Below, piece after piece: positions 42,356 through 49,517 of a stretch of DNA of 64,000 nucleotides. The stretch is from contig NC_014666.1 in NCBI RefSeq assembly GCF_000166135.1, forward strand, positions 5,394,001-5,458,000, in the 5' to 3' direction. Within the stretch, counting starts at the first letter, position 1. Each line of letters starts with the position of its first letter. The position numbers were made by a program, and so were the translations under genes. The notes below the pieces were generated by a model that saw only the letters and a program-made list of their open reading frames with translations, ran no database searches and had not been told where the DNA came from. This stretch comes from Pseudofrankia inefficax. GTDB lineage: Bacteria; Actinomycetota; Actinomycetes; Frankiales; Frankiaceae.

Positions 42356-43575
42356 GGGATCACCCCGGCGTCCTTGAGCTCGGCGATGCCCTCCCAGGTG
42401 CGGCCCAGCTCCAGCAGCAGCTCCTCGGTGTGCTCGCCGTGCTCCGGAGCCCGGCGCAGTGGCGGCGGCCGTTCGTCGAACTGCACCGGCACGGTCGGCA
42501 GCCGGTAGCTCGACCCGTCCTCGACGGCTACCTCGCCCAGATAGTCGTTGGCGATCACCTGGGGGTCCGTGAGCAGCTCCTCGACGGCCTGCACGGGCGC
42601 CCACGGGGCGTCGATCCCGGCCAGCAGCGCCTTCCACTCGTCGAAGGTGCGGGCAGCGAACTCCGTGTCCAACTCGGCGACGCAGGCGTCCCGGTGGGCG
42701 TTGCGGGTCTTCAGGTCGGCGAACCGCGGGTCGGCCGCGAGGTCGTCGCGGCCGACGAGCTGGCAGAAGGCCTTCCAGTACCGGTCGGCCTCCAGGAAGA
42801 CGAGCTGGATGTGCCGGCCGTCCTTCGTCCGGTAGGTCCCGACCAGCGGGTTCGGCCCGCCGCCGCGGCCCTCGACCGGCCGTGGCTGACCACCGCCCAG
42901 CGCGGAGAGCAGATCGGACGACAGCGTCCACATGGCCGTCGCCAGCAGCGAGACGTCCACGACCGACCCGGAGCCGGTGCGTTCGCGGCGCAGCAGCGCG
43001 GTGACGACGCCGAACGCCAGCGCCATGGCCCCGTTCCGGTCCCCCATCGCGCCGCGCTGGCTGATCGGGTAGTCCCGCTCCGGCGGGCTGAGTACATGGG
43101 CGACGCCGCCGCGCGCGAAGAAGGCCGACGAGTCGTACCCGGGAAGATCGGCGTCGGGGCCGCGGGCGCCGTACCCGTGGCCACGGGCGTACACGAGCCG
43201 AGGGAACCGCTCACGCAGCGCCGCCGCGTCGAGGCCGAGCCGGGTGAGCGCCCCGGGCCGGAAGTTGGTCAGGAAGACGTCCGCGGTCGCGAGCAGCTCG
43301 TCGAGCACGGCGCGGCCCTGCTCGTCGCGCAGGTCGAGGGCGATCGAGCGCTTGCCCCGGTTGGCCAGCGCGACCGACAGGTTCACCCCGCCGCTGTCGG
43401 TCCCGATGCCCTGGGTGGCCAGACCCCGGTAGGGGTCACCCTCCAGCCGCTCGACGCGCACGACGTCCGCGCCCCAGTCGGCCAGCAACGCCCCGGCGAC
43501 CGGCACGAACACCCACTGCGCCAACTCGACGACGCGGACGCCGTCGAGGGCGCCTAAGTCCGCGGGCTGGTCCAT
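42352..43575 (-). CDS. CaiB/BaiF-family CoA-transferase
   Basis: A 407-residue class III CoA-transferase: VVELAQWVFVPVAGALLADW, VVRVERLEGDPYR, FLTNFRPGALTRLG, and the catalytic-Asp segment RGAMGDRNGAMALAFG. It is the first gene of the minus-strand P450 run, divergent from the CoA ligase at 43775. It probably activates the pathway acid. Only the general motifs are shared with the enzyme at 21124. Confidence 0.9.
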   Translation of the reverse strand: MDQPADLGALDGVRVVELAQWVFVPVAGALLADWGADVVRVERLEGDPYRGLATQGIGTDSGGVNLSVALANRGKRSIALDLRDEQGRAVLDELLATADVFLTNFRPGALTRLGLDAAALRERFPRLVYARGHGYGARGPDADLPGYDSSAFFARGGVAHVLSPPERDYPISQRGAMGDRNGAMALAFGVVTALLRRERTGSGSVVDVSLLATAMWTLSSDLLSALGGGQPRPVEGRGGGPNPLVGTYRTKDGRHIQLVFLEADRYWKAFCQLVGRDDLAADPRFADLKTRNAHRDACVAELDTEFAARTFDEWKALLAGIDAPWAPVQAVEELLTDPQVIANDYLGEVAVEDGSSYRLPTVPVQFDERPPPLRRAPEHGEHTEELLLELGRTWEGIAELKDAGVIP

Positions 43576-43626
43576 GGTCGGGCTCCTCTCGGTCGCCGAC
43601 CCCAGCGGTTCGCGGAGGTGGCCGGG

Positions 43627-43684
43627 GTCACTGTAGAACGTGACTCTCGTATCTGTGAAGACCTAATTCTTCTGAAGACGAGAG
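43627..43684. promoter_or_regulatory. Nested palindromes in divergent promoter
   Basis: Between the divergent CoA-transferase and CoA ligase genes lie GTCAC(43627)-N8-GTGAC(43640), then CTCTCGT (43644-43650) paired with ACGAGAG (43678-43684), enclosing GAAGA-N6-TCTTC. This stretch is AT-richer than its surroundings. It is a candidate operator, for example for the TetR protein at 45302. Confidence 0.4.
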
Positions 43685-43774
43685 CTTGACGTCAGTCTCG
43701 AATGTTGCGAGCATCCAGCCGCCGCGTCGAGGACCCGGGATGCCTGTGACCACGAACCTCGGAAGGAATCCGCC

Positions 43775-45298
43775 GTGGAGTCAGCCGCACAGACCCAAGC
43801 CAGCCCGACCGGCCAGGCAGCCGCCTCGGGCGGTCAGCCGCAGGACGTCAACCCGAGCATCGGGGCCAGGGTGAGCCAGCTGGCCGCCGCGCGGCCGCAC
43901 GCCGTCGCCTTATGGTCGGTCGGCCTCGACGGCGGCGAGTCGTCGTTCACCTGGGCGGTGCTGCACCAGCGGTCCAGCCAGGTCGCGGCCGCCCTGGCAA
44001 CGCGCGGCGTCGGCCCCGGGGATCGCGTCGGGCTCGGGCTGCGCAACTCCCCGCAGTTCGTGTTCGCCGCGTTCGCGGTCTGGAAACTCGGCGCGGTGCC
44101 GGTCCCGGTCCGCTGGGACGTCCCCGACTGGGAGCTGGCCCGCGTCCTGGAGGTGATCGCGCCCCGGGTTCACCTGGGCGCGGACGACCTCGGCTGGATC
44201 GACGCCACCGAGAACGACGAGGTCCCCGACCTGCCCGACGTCACCGCGCCGCACCTGCAGGGCATCTGCTCGTCCGGCTCGACCGGGCTGCCGAAGGTGA
44301 TCGTGAACGAACGCCCGGCCGTCTACGACGCCAGGGCCTCCGCGCCGATGATCGCCGCGTGGCGGGAGGTGTCACGGCCGCAGCGCATCCTCGTGCCGGC
44401 CCCGATGTACCACGCGAACGGGTTCACGACGCTCTACAACCTGCTCGCGGGTGACATCCTGGTGCTGCTGACCAAGTTCGACGCCGCCCGCGCCGCGCAC
44501 GCGATCGAGCGGCACCGGATCACCCATTTCACCGCCGCTCCGACCATGCTGCAGCGCATCGCCGACCTTCCCGGCGTCGACGACCGCGACTTCGGCAGCA
44601 TCGAATGGATCATCCAGGGCGCGGCGCCGATGCCGCCCTCGCTGGTCCACCGGTGGGCGAGCCTGATCGGCCCCGAGAAGATCTTCATGATCTACGGGAT
44701 GACCGAGGGCCTCGGCTACACCGCCCTGTTCGGCGACGAGTGGATGGGCCACCAGGGCAGCGTCGGGCGGGGCTTCCGCGGCACCGAGGTCCGCATCCTC
44801 GACCCGGCGGGCCAGGAGCTGCCGACCGGCGAGATCGGCGACGTCTACCTGCGGATGCCCCGGTTCGACGGCTACCACTATCTGGGCACCGCGCCCCGCC
44901 TGCCCACGACCGAGGACGGGTTCGTCACCGCGGGCGACATGGGTCACCTCGACGCGGACGGGTATCTCTTCCTCGCGGACCGGCGGGTCGACATGATCAT
45001 CACGGGCGGCGCGAACGTCTTCCCCGCCGAGGTCGAGGCCGCCCTGATCGACCATCCCGGCATCGCGGACGTCGTGGTCATCGGCCTGCGCGACGAGGAG
45101 TGGGGCCGCCGGGTCCACGCCCTGGTCGAGCCCACCGACCCGGCGAACCCGCCGAGCACCGCCGAGATCATCGGCTACGCCAAGGGCAGGCTCGCCGCCT
45201 ACAAGGTGCCCAAGACCGTCGAGCTGCTCGACCGCATCCCCCGCAGCGAGGCCACCAAGATCAGCAGAGGCGCCCTCGTCGCCGCCCGCGGCGGCTGA
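43775..45298 (+). CDS. AMP-forming acyl-CoA ligase
   Basis: A 507-residue class I adenylate-forming ligase with the P-loop ICSSGSTGLPKVIV, YGMTEGLGY, the hinge region FVTAGDMGHLDADGYLFLAD and the C-terminal Lys in RSEATKISRG. It makes an acyl-CoA from an acid, ATP and CoA. GTG 43775 follows AAGGA. It ends 3 bp before the TetR gene. Unlike the decayed ligase at 29667, this one is complete and may serve both blocks. Confidence 0.9.
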   Translation: MESAAQTQASPTGQAAASGGQPQDVNPSIGARVSQLAAARPHAVALWSVGLDGGESSFTWAVLHQRSSQVAAALATRGVGPGDRVGLGLRNSPQFVFAAFAVWKLGAVPVPVRWDVPDWELARVLEVIAPRVHLGADDLGWIDATENDEVPDLPDVTAPHLQGICSSGSTGLPKVIVNERPAVYDARASAPMIAAWREVSRPQRILVPAPMYHANGFTTLYNLLAGDILVLLTKFDAARAAHAIERHRITHFTAAPTMLQRIADLPGVDDRDFGSIEWIIQGAAPMPPSLVHRWASLIGPEKIFMIYGMTEGLGYTALFGDEWMGHQGSVGRGFRGTEVRILDPAGQELPTGEIGDVYLRMPRFDGYHYLGTAPRLPTTEDGFVTAGDMGHLDADGYLFLADRRVDMIITGGANVFPAEVEAALIDHPGIADVVVIGLRDEEWGRRVHALVEPTDPANPPSTAEIIGYAKGRLAAYKVPKTVELLDRIPRSEATKISRGALVAARGG

Positions 45299-45301
45299 CC
45301 T

Positions 45302-46018
45302 GTGGCCTGGACGGACCGCGCCGCGGACTGGTCCCCCTCGGTACAGCGCTCCCGTGGGCGCACCATCGCGCAGGCCACGGGCATCGTCGAGGCGGCCCGT
45401 CGCCTCATCCGGGGCAGCGGCCGGGACTTCACCACCCAGGAGCTCGCCCGCGAGGCCGGGGTCGCGCTCCAGACCTTCTACCGGCACTTCCCGAGCAAGG
45501 ACCAGCTGCTCGCCGCCGTCATCGAGGAGGAGATCGCCGAGAACGCGGAGCGGATGGCCACCGCGGCCCGCGACCTGCCGGATCCGGTCGCCCGGCTGCG
45601 GTCCTATGTCGAGACCACGCTGGCGAGCATCCAGGGTGACGCCGCCGGCGCGACCGATCCGGCCAGGATCCTGGGCGCGCGGTTCATCACCGCCGAGCAC
45701 TGGCGGCTACGCCAGCGCCTGCCCGAGGACATGGACCGCGCCATCCAGCCCATGATCGACCTGATCGGCCGCGAGGTTGCCGCCGCGCGGGCCGCCGGGC
45801 TGCTGCGCCCGACCGGCGCCGGCCAGGACGCCTCGCTCGTGACCATGCTGCTGATGACCGTGTTCCACCACTACGCCTACGCCCCGCTCGGCGAGCGACC
45901 CGACGGGATCGTCGAGCACGTCTGGGACTTCTGCCTGACCGGGCTCGGGGGCGGCCAGGCGGGCGATCAGCATCAGCCGACGGAGGACCGCGATGTCGGA
46001 CAGACCCCAGGAAGGTGA
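45302..46018 (+). CDS. TetR-family transcriptional regulator
   Basis: A 238-residue TetR regulator with HTH TTQELAREAGVALQTFYRHF at residues about 42-61 and a helical ligand domain. It is cotranscribed with the CoA ligase (3-bp gap), so its ligand may be an acyl-CoA or substrate of block B and its operator may lie in the divergent region at 43627. The start is GTG 45302. Confidence 0.87.
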   Translation: MAWTDRAADWSPSVQRSRGRTIAQATGIVEAARRLIRGSGRDFTTQELAREAGVALQTFYRHFPSKDQLLAAVIEEEIAENAERMATAARDLPDPVARLRSYVETTLASIQGDAAGATDPARILGARFITAEHWRLRQRLPEDMDRAIQPMIDLIGREVAAARAAGLLRPTGAGQDASLVTMLLMTVFHHYAYAPLGERPDGIVEHVWDFCLTGLGGGQAGDQHQPTEDRDVGQTPGR

Positions 46019-46108
46019 GGACCAGATGTACGGATCCGATTCCCCGGCGGCACCTCGGTTACGCGCCGACCACTCGTTAGCGGCGGAGACCCTTTCGGGC
46101 GCCGCCCT

Positions 46109-47173
46109 ATGATCACGGCGTCGCCCCGGATCCCGGGCACCCTGCAGGAGATGCTGTCCCCCGCATGGCTGGCCGAGGCGCTCGGCCCCCAGTTCCCCGG
46201 GATCCAGATCCAGGCCGTCACGACCGGCCCCATCGTCAGCCGCGTCGCGACGAATCTCCGTTTCCACGTCGACGGCCAGACCCCGGACCTGGATTCCTCC
46301 TCGTTGGCGCTGTGCCTGAAGGGGATGTTCACCGAGTCCGGGGCACTGCTCGCCGGCACCGGGACGCACGAGGCCTTCTTCTACCGCGACCTGGCCGCCG
46401 CCACCGGCGTGCGCACGCTGCACGCGGTCTACGCCGACGTCGACCCCGAGCGCGACACCGGGCTGATCATCACGGACGACGTCGTCGCCGAGGGCGCCGT
46501 CTTCCTGGACGCCCTCACCCCCTACACGCCCGACCAGGCGGCCGAGAGCCTCGCCGAACTGGCCCGGCTGCACGCCGCGACGTGGCGCGCCCCCGGCCTC
46601 GCCGAGGTCGACTGGCTCGCGCCTCGGATGACCAGCCACCTGGGGCACCGCGGCTTCCCCGAGATCCACGGCAACTTCACCGGCCCGATCGGCGCCGGCG
46701 TGCCGGCCGAGGTCCGCGACGCCGCGCGGCTCGTCGAGGCCTACCGGCGGCTCGCGGCCGCGGTCGAGGTCGCCGAGCCCTGGTGCGTCATCCACGGCGA
46801 CCCGCACGTCGGCAACCTCTACCTCGACGCGGCCGGCCGGCCGTCGTTCCTCGACTGGCAGCTCGTGCAGCGCGGGCCCTGGTACGTCGACGTCGGCTAC
46901 CACCTCGCCTCCGCGCTGTCGGTCGCCGACCGCCGCCGCCACGAGGACGATCTGCTGCGCCACTACCTGGAGCGGCTGCGCGCGGGCGGCGTCGACGCGC
47001 CCGCGTTCGAGGACGCCCAGGCCGGCATCCGCCGTGGCGTCGTCGCCGGCTTCTTCCTCTGGGGCATCACCCTCAAGGTCAAACCGGCGATCACGACGGA
47101 GCTGCTGACCAGGATCGGCACCGCCGTGGCCGACTGGGACTCCCTGGCCCGCACCCTCGCCGACCCGGACTGA
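46109..47173 (+). CDS. APH/ecdysteroid-kinase-like phosphotransferase
   Basis: A 354-residue kinase-fold protein: SLALCLKGMF (ATP-binding Lys), IITDDV, the catalytic loop CVIHGDPHVGNLYLD, and FLDWQLVQRGPWYVDVGYHL. It is of the same subfamily as the protein at 30848, with shared ends such as SALSVADRRRHEDDLLRHYL. It is probably a small-molecule kinase tied to the upstream CoA ligase/TetR pair. The ATG at 46109 has no strong ribosome site. Confidence 0.8.
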   Translation: MITASPRIPGTLQEMLSPAWLAEALGPQFPGIQIQAVTTGPIVSRVATNLRFHVDGQTPDLDSSSLALCLKGMFTESGALLAGTGTHEAFFYRDLAAATGVRTLHAVYADVDPERDTGLIITDDVVAEGAVFLDALTPYTPDQAAESLAELARLHAATWRAPGLAEVDWLAPRMTSHLGHRGFPEIHGNFTGPIGAGVPAEVRDAARLVEAYRRLAAAVEVAEPWCVIHGDPHVGNLYLDAAGRPSFLDWQLVQRGPWYVDVGYHLASALSVADRRRHEDDLLRHYLERLRAGGVDAPAFEDAQAGIRRGVVAGFFLWGITLKVKPAITTELLTRIGTAVADWDSLARTLADPD

Positions 47174-47190
47174 CCCCGACACCGGCGCCC

Positions 47191-47241
47191 CCGCCCGCGA
47201 GCCACGCCCCGGTCCCAGCCAAGGGTGCGGCTCGCGGGCGG
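47191..47241. terminator. Bidirectional terminator hairpin
   Basis: CCGCCCGCGAGCC (47191-47203) and GGCTCGCGGGCGG (47229-47241) are perfectly complementary over 13 bp with a 25-nt loop, between the converging phosphotransferase and TetR genes. Confidence 0.7.
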
Positions 47242-47248
47242 CGGGTCG

Positions 47249-47833
47249 TCAGCTCCCGTCCTGGTCCAGCACCAGGGGCAGGAAGATCGTGTCGACGATC
47301 TCGACCAGCACCTGGTCGGGCACGGGCGCGAGCGTCATGAGGAACTCGTGGCGCAGCAGGTCGAAGGGCAGCGCCCGCAGGCGGTCGCTCAACCCCTCCG
47401 GGCCGATCTCGCCACGGGCCGCGGCCCGGTCGAACAGCACGTCCACGCTGCTCCTGCGGCCGTCGTGGGCGAACTGGCGCAGGTCGGCCGGGCTGGTACC
47501 CGTCTCCTGGTAGTAGCCGGCGAGGTGGACGCTCAGGATCGTCGCCAGCTGGACCCGGGTGGCGTTGATCTCCCGCATGAGGGTCAGGACGTCGCCCCGC
47601 AGGGTGCCGGTGTCGGGTATGTCGACGCGGTCACGGTCCAGCGCGTGGGTCACCGCCGCCCGGACGAGCTCGTGCCGGTCGGGCCAGCGGCGGTAGAGCA
47701 CGGGGCGGCTGGTACCGGCGCGCTGGACGACGGCGTCCATGGTGAAGCTGGCGTAGCCGTTCTCCATCAGCTCCGCCCAGGCCGCGTCCAGCAGCGCCTC
47801 GTCCAGTACCGCGCCACGGCGCCGTTCCGGCAT
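47249..47833 (-). CDS. TetR-family regulator of divergent MFS gene
   Basis: A 194-residue TetR regulator. The HTH contains FTMDAVVQRAGTSRPVLYRR (residues about 29-48), and the C-terminal domain includes ILSVHLAGYYQETGTSP. The ATG at 47833 follows GGGAG. It is divergent from an MFS drug-type transporter with two palindromes between them, the standard layout of a local efflux repressor. Confidence 0.88.
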   Translation of the reverse strand: MPERRRGAVLDEALLDAAWAELMENGYASFTMDAVVQRAGTSRPVLYRRWPDRHELVRAAVTHALDRDRVDIPDTGTLRGDVLTLMREINATRVQLATILSVHLAGYYQETGTSPADLRQFAHDGRRSSVDVLFDRAAARGEIGPEGLSDRLRALPFDLLRHEFLMTLAPVPDQVLVEIVDTIFLPLVLDQDGS

Positions 47834-47850
47834 GGTCTCCCTCGCTCCAC

Positions 47851-47920
47851 CTAAGAAACACTTGTGTGTCTTAGATCCGTCCCGTAGCGTCGAGGCCGTC
47901 AAGATACATGCCCGCATCTT
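47851..47920. promoter_or_regulatory. Two candidate TetR operators and promoter
   Basis: Palindrome 1 (47851-47874) begins CTAAGAAACAC and ends GTGTGTCTTAG. Palindrome 2 (47901-47920) begins AAGATAC and ends GCATCTT. Both lie between the divergent TetR and MFS genes and share the AAGA/TCTT core. TTGTGT (47862) and TAGCGT (47885), 17 bp apart, form a possible promoter for the MFS gene overlapped by palindrome 1. Confidence 0.6.
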
Positions 47921-47932
47921 AGGTGGCCGCCC

Positions 47933-49411
47933 ATGAGCGCTCCCGGTCGGACCGAAGCCCCGCCCGCCGCGGCAGACCCGGACCAGATCGACCCGGCGGT
48001 CTGGCGGACGGCGTTCACCATCATCGTCGGGACGCTGGCCGTCGTCTTCGACACCACCATCGTCAGCGTCGCGATCAATGACCTCACCACGGCGCTGCAC
48101 GCCTCGCTGTCCACCATCCAGTGGGTCAGCACCGGCTACCTGCTGGCGATGTTCGTGACGATCCCCGTCGCCGGCTGGGCCCAGTCCGCGCTCGGCGGCA
48201 AGCGGCTGTGGATTCTGGCGCTCGGCGTCTTCTTCGCGGGGTCGGTGCTGTGCGCGACCGCGTGGAACGCGCCCAGCCTCATCGCCTTCCGCGTCGTCCA
48301 GGGCATCGGCGGCGGCATCATGATGCCCCTCATGATCACCATGATCATGCAGGCCGCCCGCGGCCACAACCTCGGCAAGGTGATGGCGACCGTCTCGCTG
48401 CCCGCCTCGCTCGGGCCGATCCTCGGCCCGGTCCTGGGCGGGATCATCCTGTACCTGGGTGACTGGCGCTGGCTGTTCCTGGTCAACGTCCCGTTCTGCC
48501 TCGTCGGCGGCTGGCTCGCGCTGCGCAACCTGCCCGACGACCGCCCGGCCCCCGGCAGCCGCACCAGGCTCGACGTCGTCGGCCTGCTCCTGCTCTCCCC
48601 CGGCGTCGCCGCCGTCATCTACGGCCTGTCGCGGGTCGAGGGCAGCGCCGGGTTCGCCAGCGCCGAGGTGCTGGCGCCGCTGTTCGCCGGCCTGGGCCTC
48701 GTCGGGGCGTTCGTCGCCTGGGCGCTGCCCCGGGCGGGAGACGCCCTGGTCAACCTGCGGCTGTTCCGGCACCGCTCGCTGGCGTCGTCGTCCGTCGTCG
48801 GCTTCCTGCTCGGCATCACGCTCTACGGCGCGCTGTTCCTGCTGCCGCTGTACTGGCAGCAGGTCCGCGGCGAGGACGCGCTGGGCGCCGGCCTCCTGAT
48901 GATCCCGCAGGGCGTGGGCACCCTGCTGTCCCGGCGTCTGTCGGGCAGGTACACCGACCGGTACGGGCCTCGCTGGGTCGGCCTGGTCGGCTTCGCCGCC
49001 GTCGCCCTCGCGACCGTGCCCTTCGCGTTCGTCACCGCCGACACCAGCAAGGTACTGCTGATGGCGGCGCTGCTCGTGCGCGGGGCCGGCGTCGGCGTGG
49101 CCACCATCCCGCTCACCGGCGCGGCCTACATCGGCCTGGGGCACAGCGAGATCCCGCACGCGAGCATCGTCATCCGCGTCGCGCAGCAGCTCGGCGGCTC
49201 GATGGGCGTCGCGGTCCTCGCGGTGGTCCTCCAGCACGCCGCCGGCGGCGCCCACACCCGGGCCGCGCTGACGGGGGCGTTCGGCGAGGCCTTCTGGTGG
49301 TCCGTCGCCTTCACCGCCGCGGCGGTCCCGATCTGCCTGCTCCTGCCCGGCCCCACCAGGGCGGCCCCCACCGTGGACCCGGTCGAGGTCGAGTCCGCGG
49401 TCCCGGCGTAG
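47933..49411 (+). CDS. MFS transporter, DHA2 (EmrB/QacA) family
   Basis: A 492-residue, about 14-helix drug:proton antiporter. Typical motifs are FDTTIVSVAINDL (helix 1), STIQWVSTGYLLAMFVTIPV and the helix 5 antiporter region ASLGPILGPVLGGIILY. It exports hydrophobic toxic compounds. The ATG at 47933 follows AGGTGG. It is probably repressed by the divergent TetR. Confidence 0.9.
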   Translation: MSAPGRTEAPPAAADPDQIDPAVWRTAFTIIVGTLAVVFDTTIVSVAINDLTTALHASLSTIQWVSTGYLLAMFVTIPVAGWAQSALGGKRLWILALGVFFAGSVLCATAWNAPSLIAFRVVQGIGGGIMMPLMITMIMQAARGHNLGKVMATVSLPASLGPILGPVLGGIILYLGDWRWLFLVNVPFCLVGGWLALRNLPDDRPAPGSRTRLDVVGLLLLSPGVAAVIYGLSRVEGSAGFASAEVLAPLFAGLGLVGAFVAWALPRAGDALVNLRLFRHRSLASSSVVGFLLGITLYGALFLLPLYWQQVRGEDALGAGLLMIPQGVGTLLSRRLSGRYTDRYGPRWVGLVGFAAVALATVPFAFVTADTSKVLLMAALLVRGAGVGVATIPLTGAAYIGLGHSEIPHASIVIRVAQQLGGSMGVAVLAVVLQHAAGGAHTRAALTGAFGEAFWWSVAFTAAAVPICLLLPGPTRAAPTVDPVEVESAVPA

Positions 49412-49494
49412 GCGCGCCTCGCTGTCCTGGAGATGACGCTGAGGGTGAGGAATGACCAAGCGCGTCATACTGGGACGAGAAGGGATTATCGCGG

Positions 49495-49509
49495 CTCCGT
49501 GAGACGGAG
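49495..49509 (+). promoter_or_regulatory. Hairpin overlapping the kinase ribosome-binding site
   Basis: CTCCGT-GAG-ACGGAG lies 8 bp before the kinase ATG at 49518. The right arm runs into the GGAGGG ribosome site, so the stem could partly hide it. Six-bp stem with triloop; function inferred. Confidence 0.35.
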
Positions 49510-49517
49510 GGCTCGTC

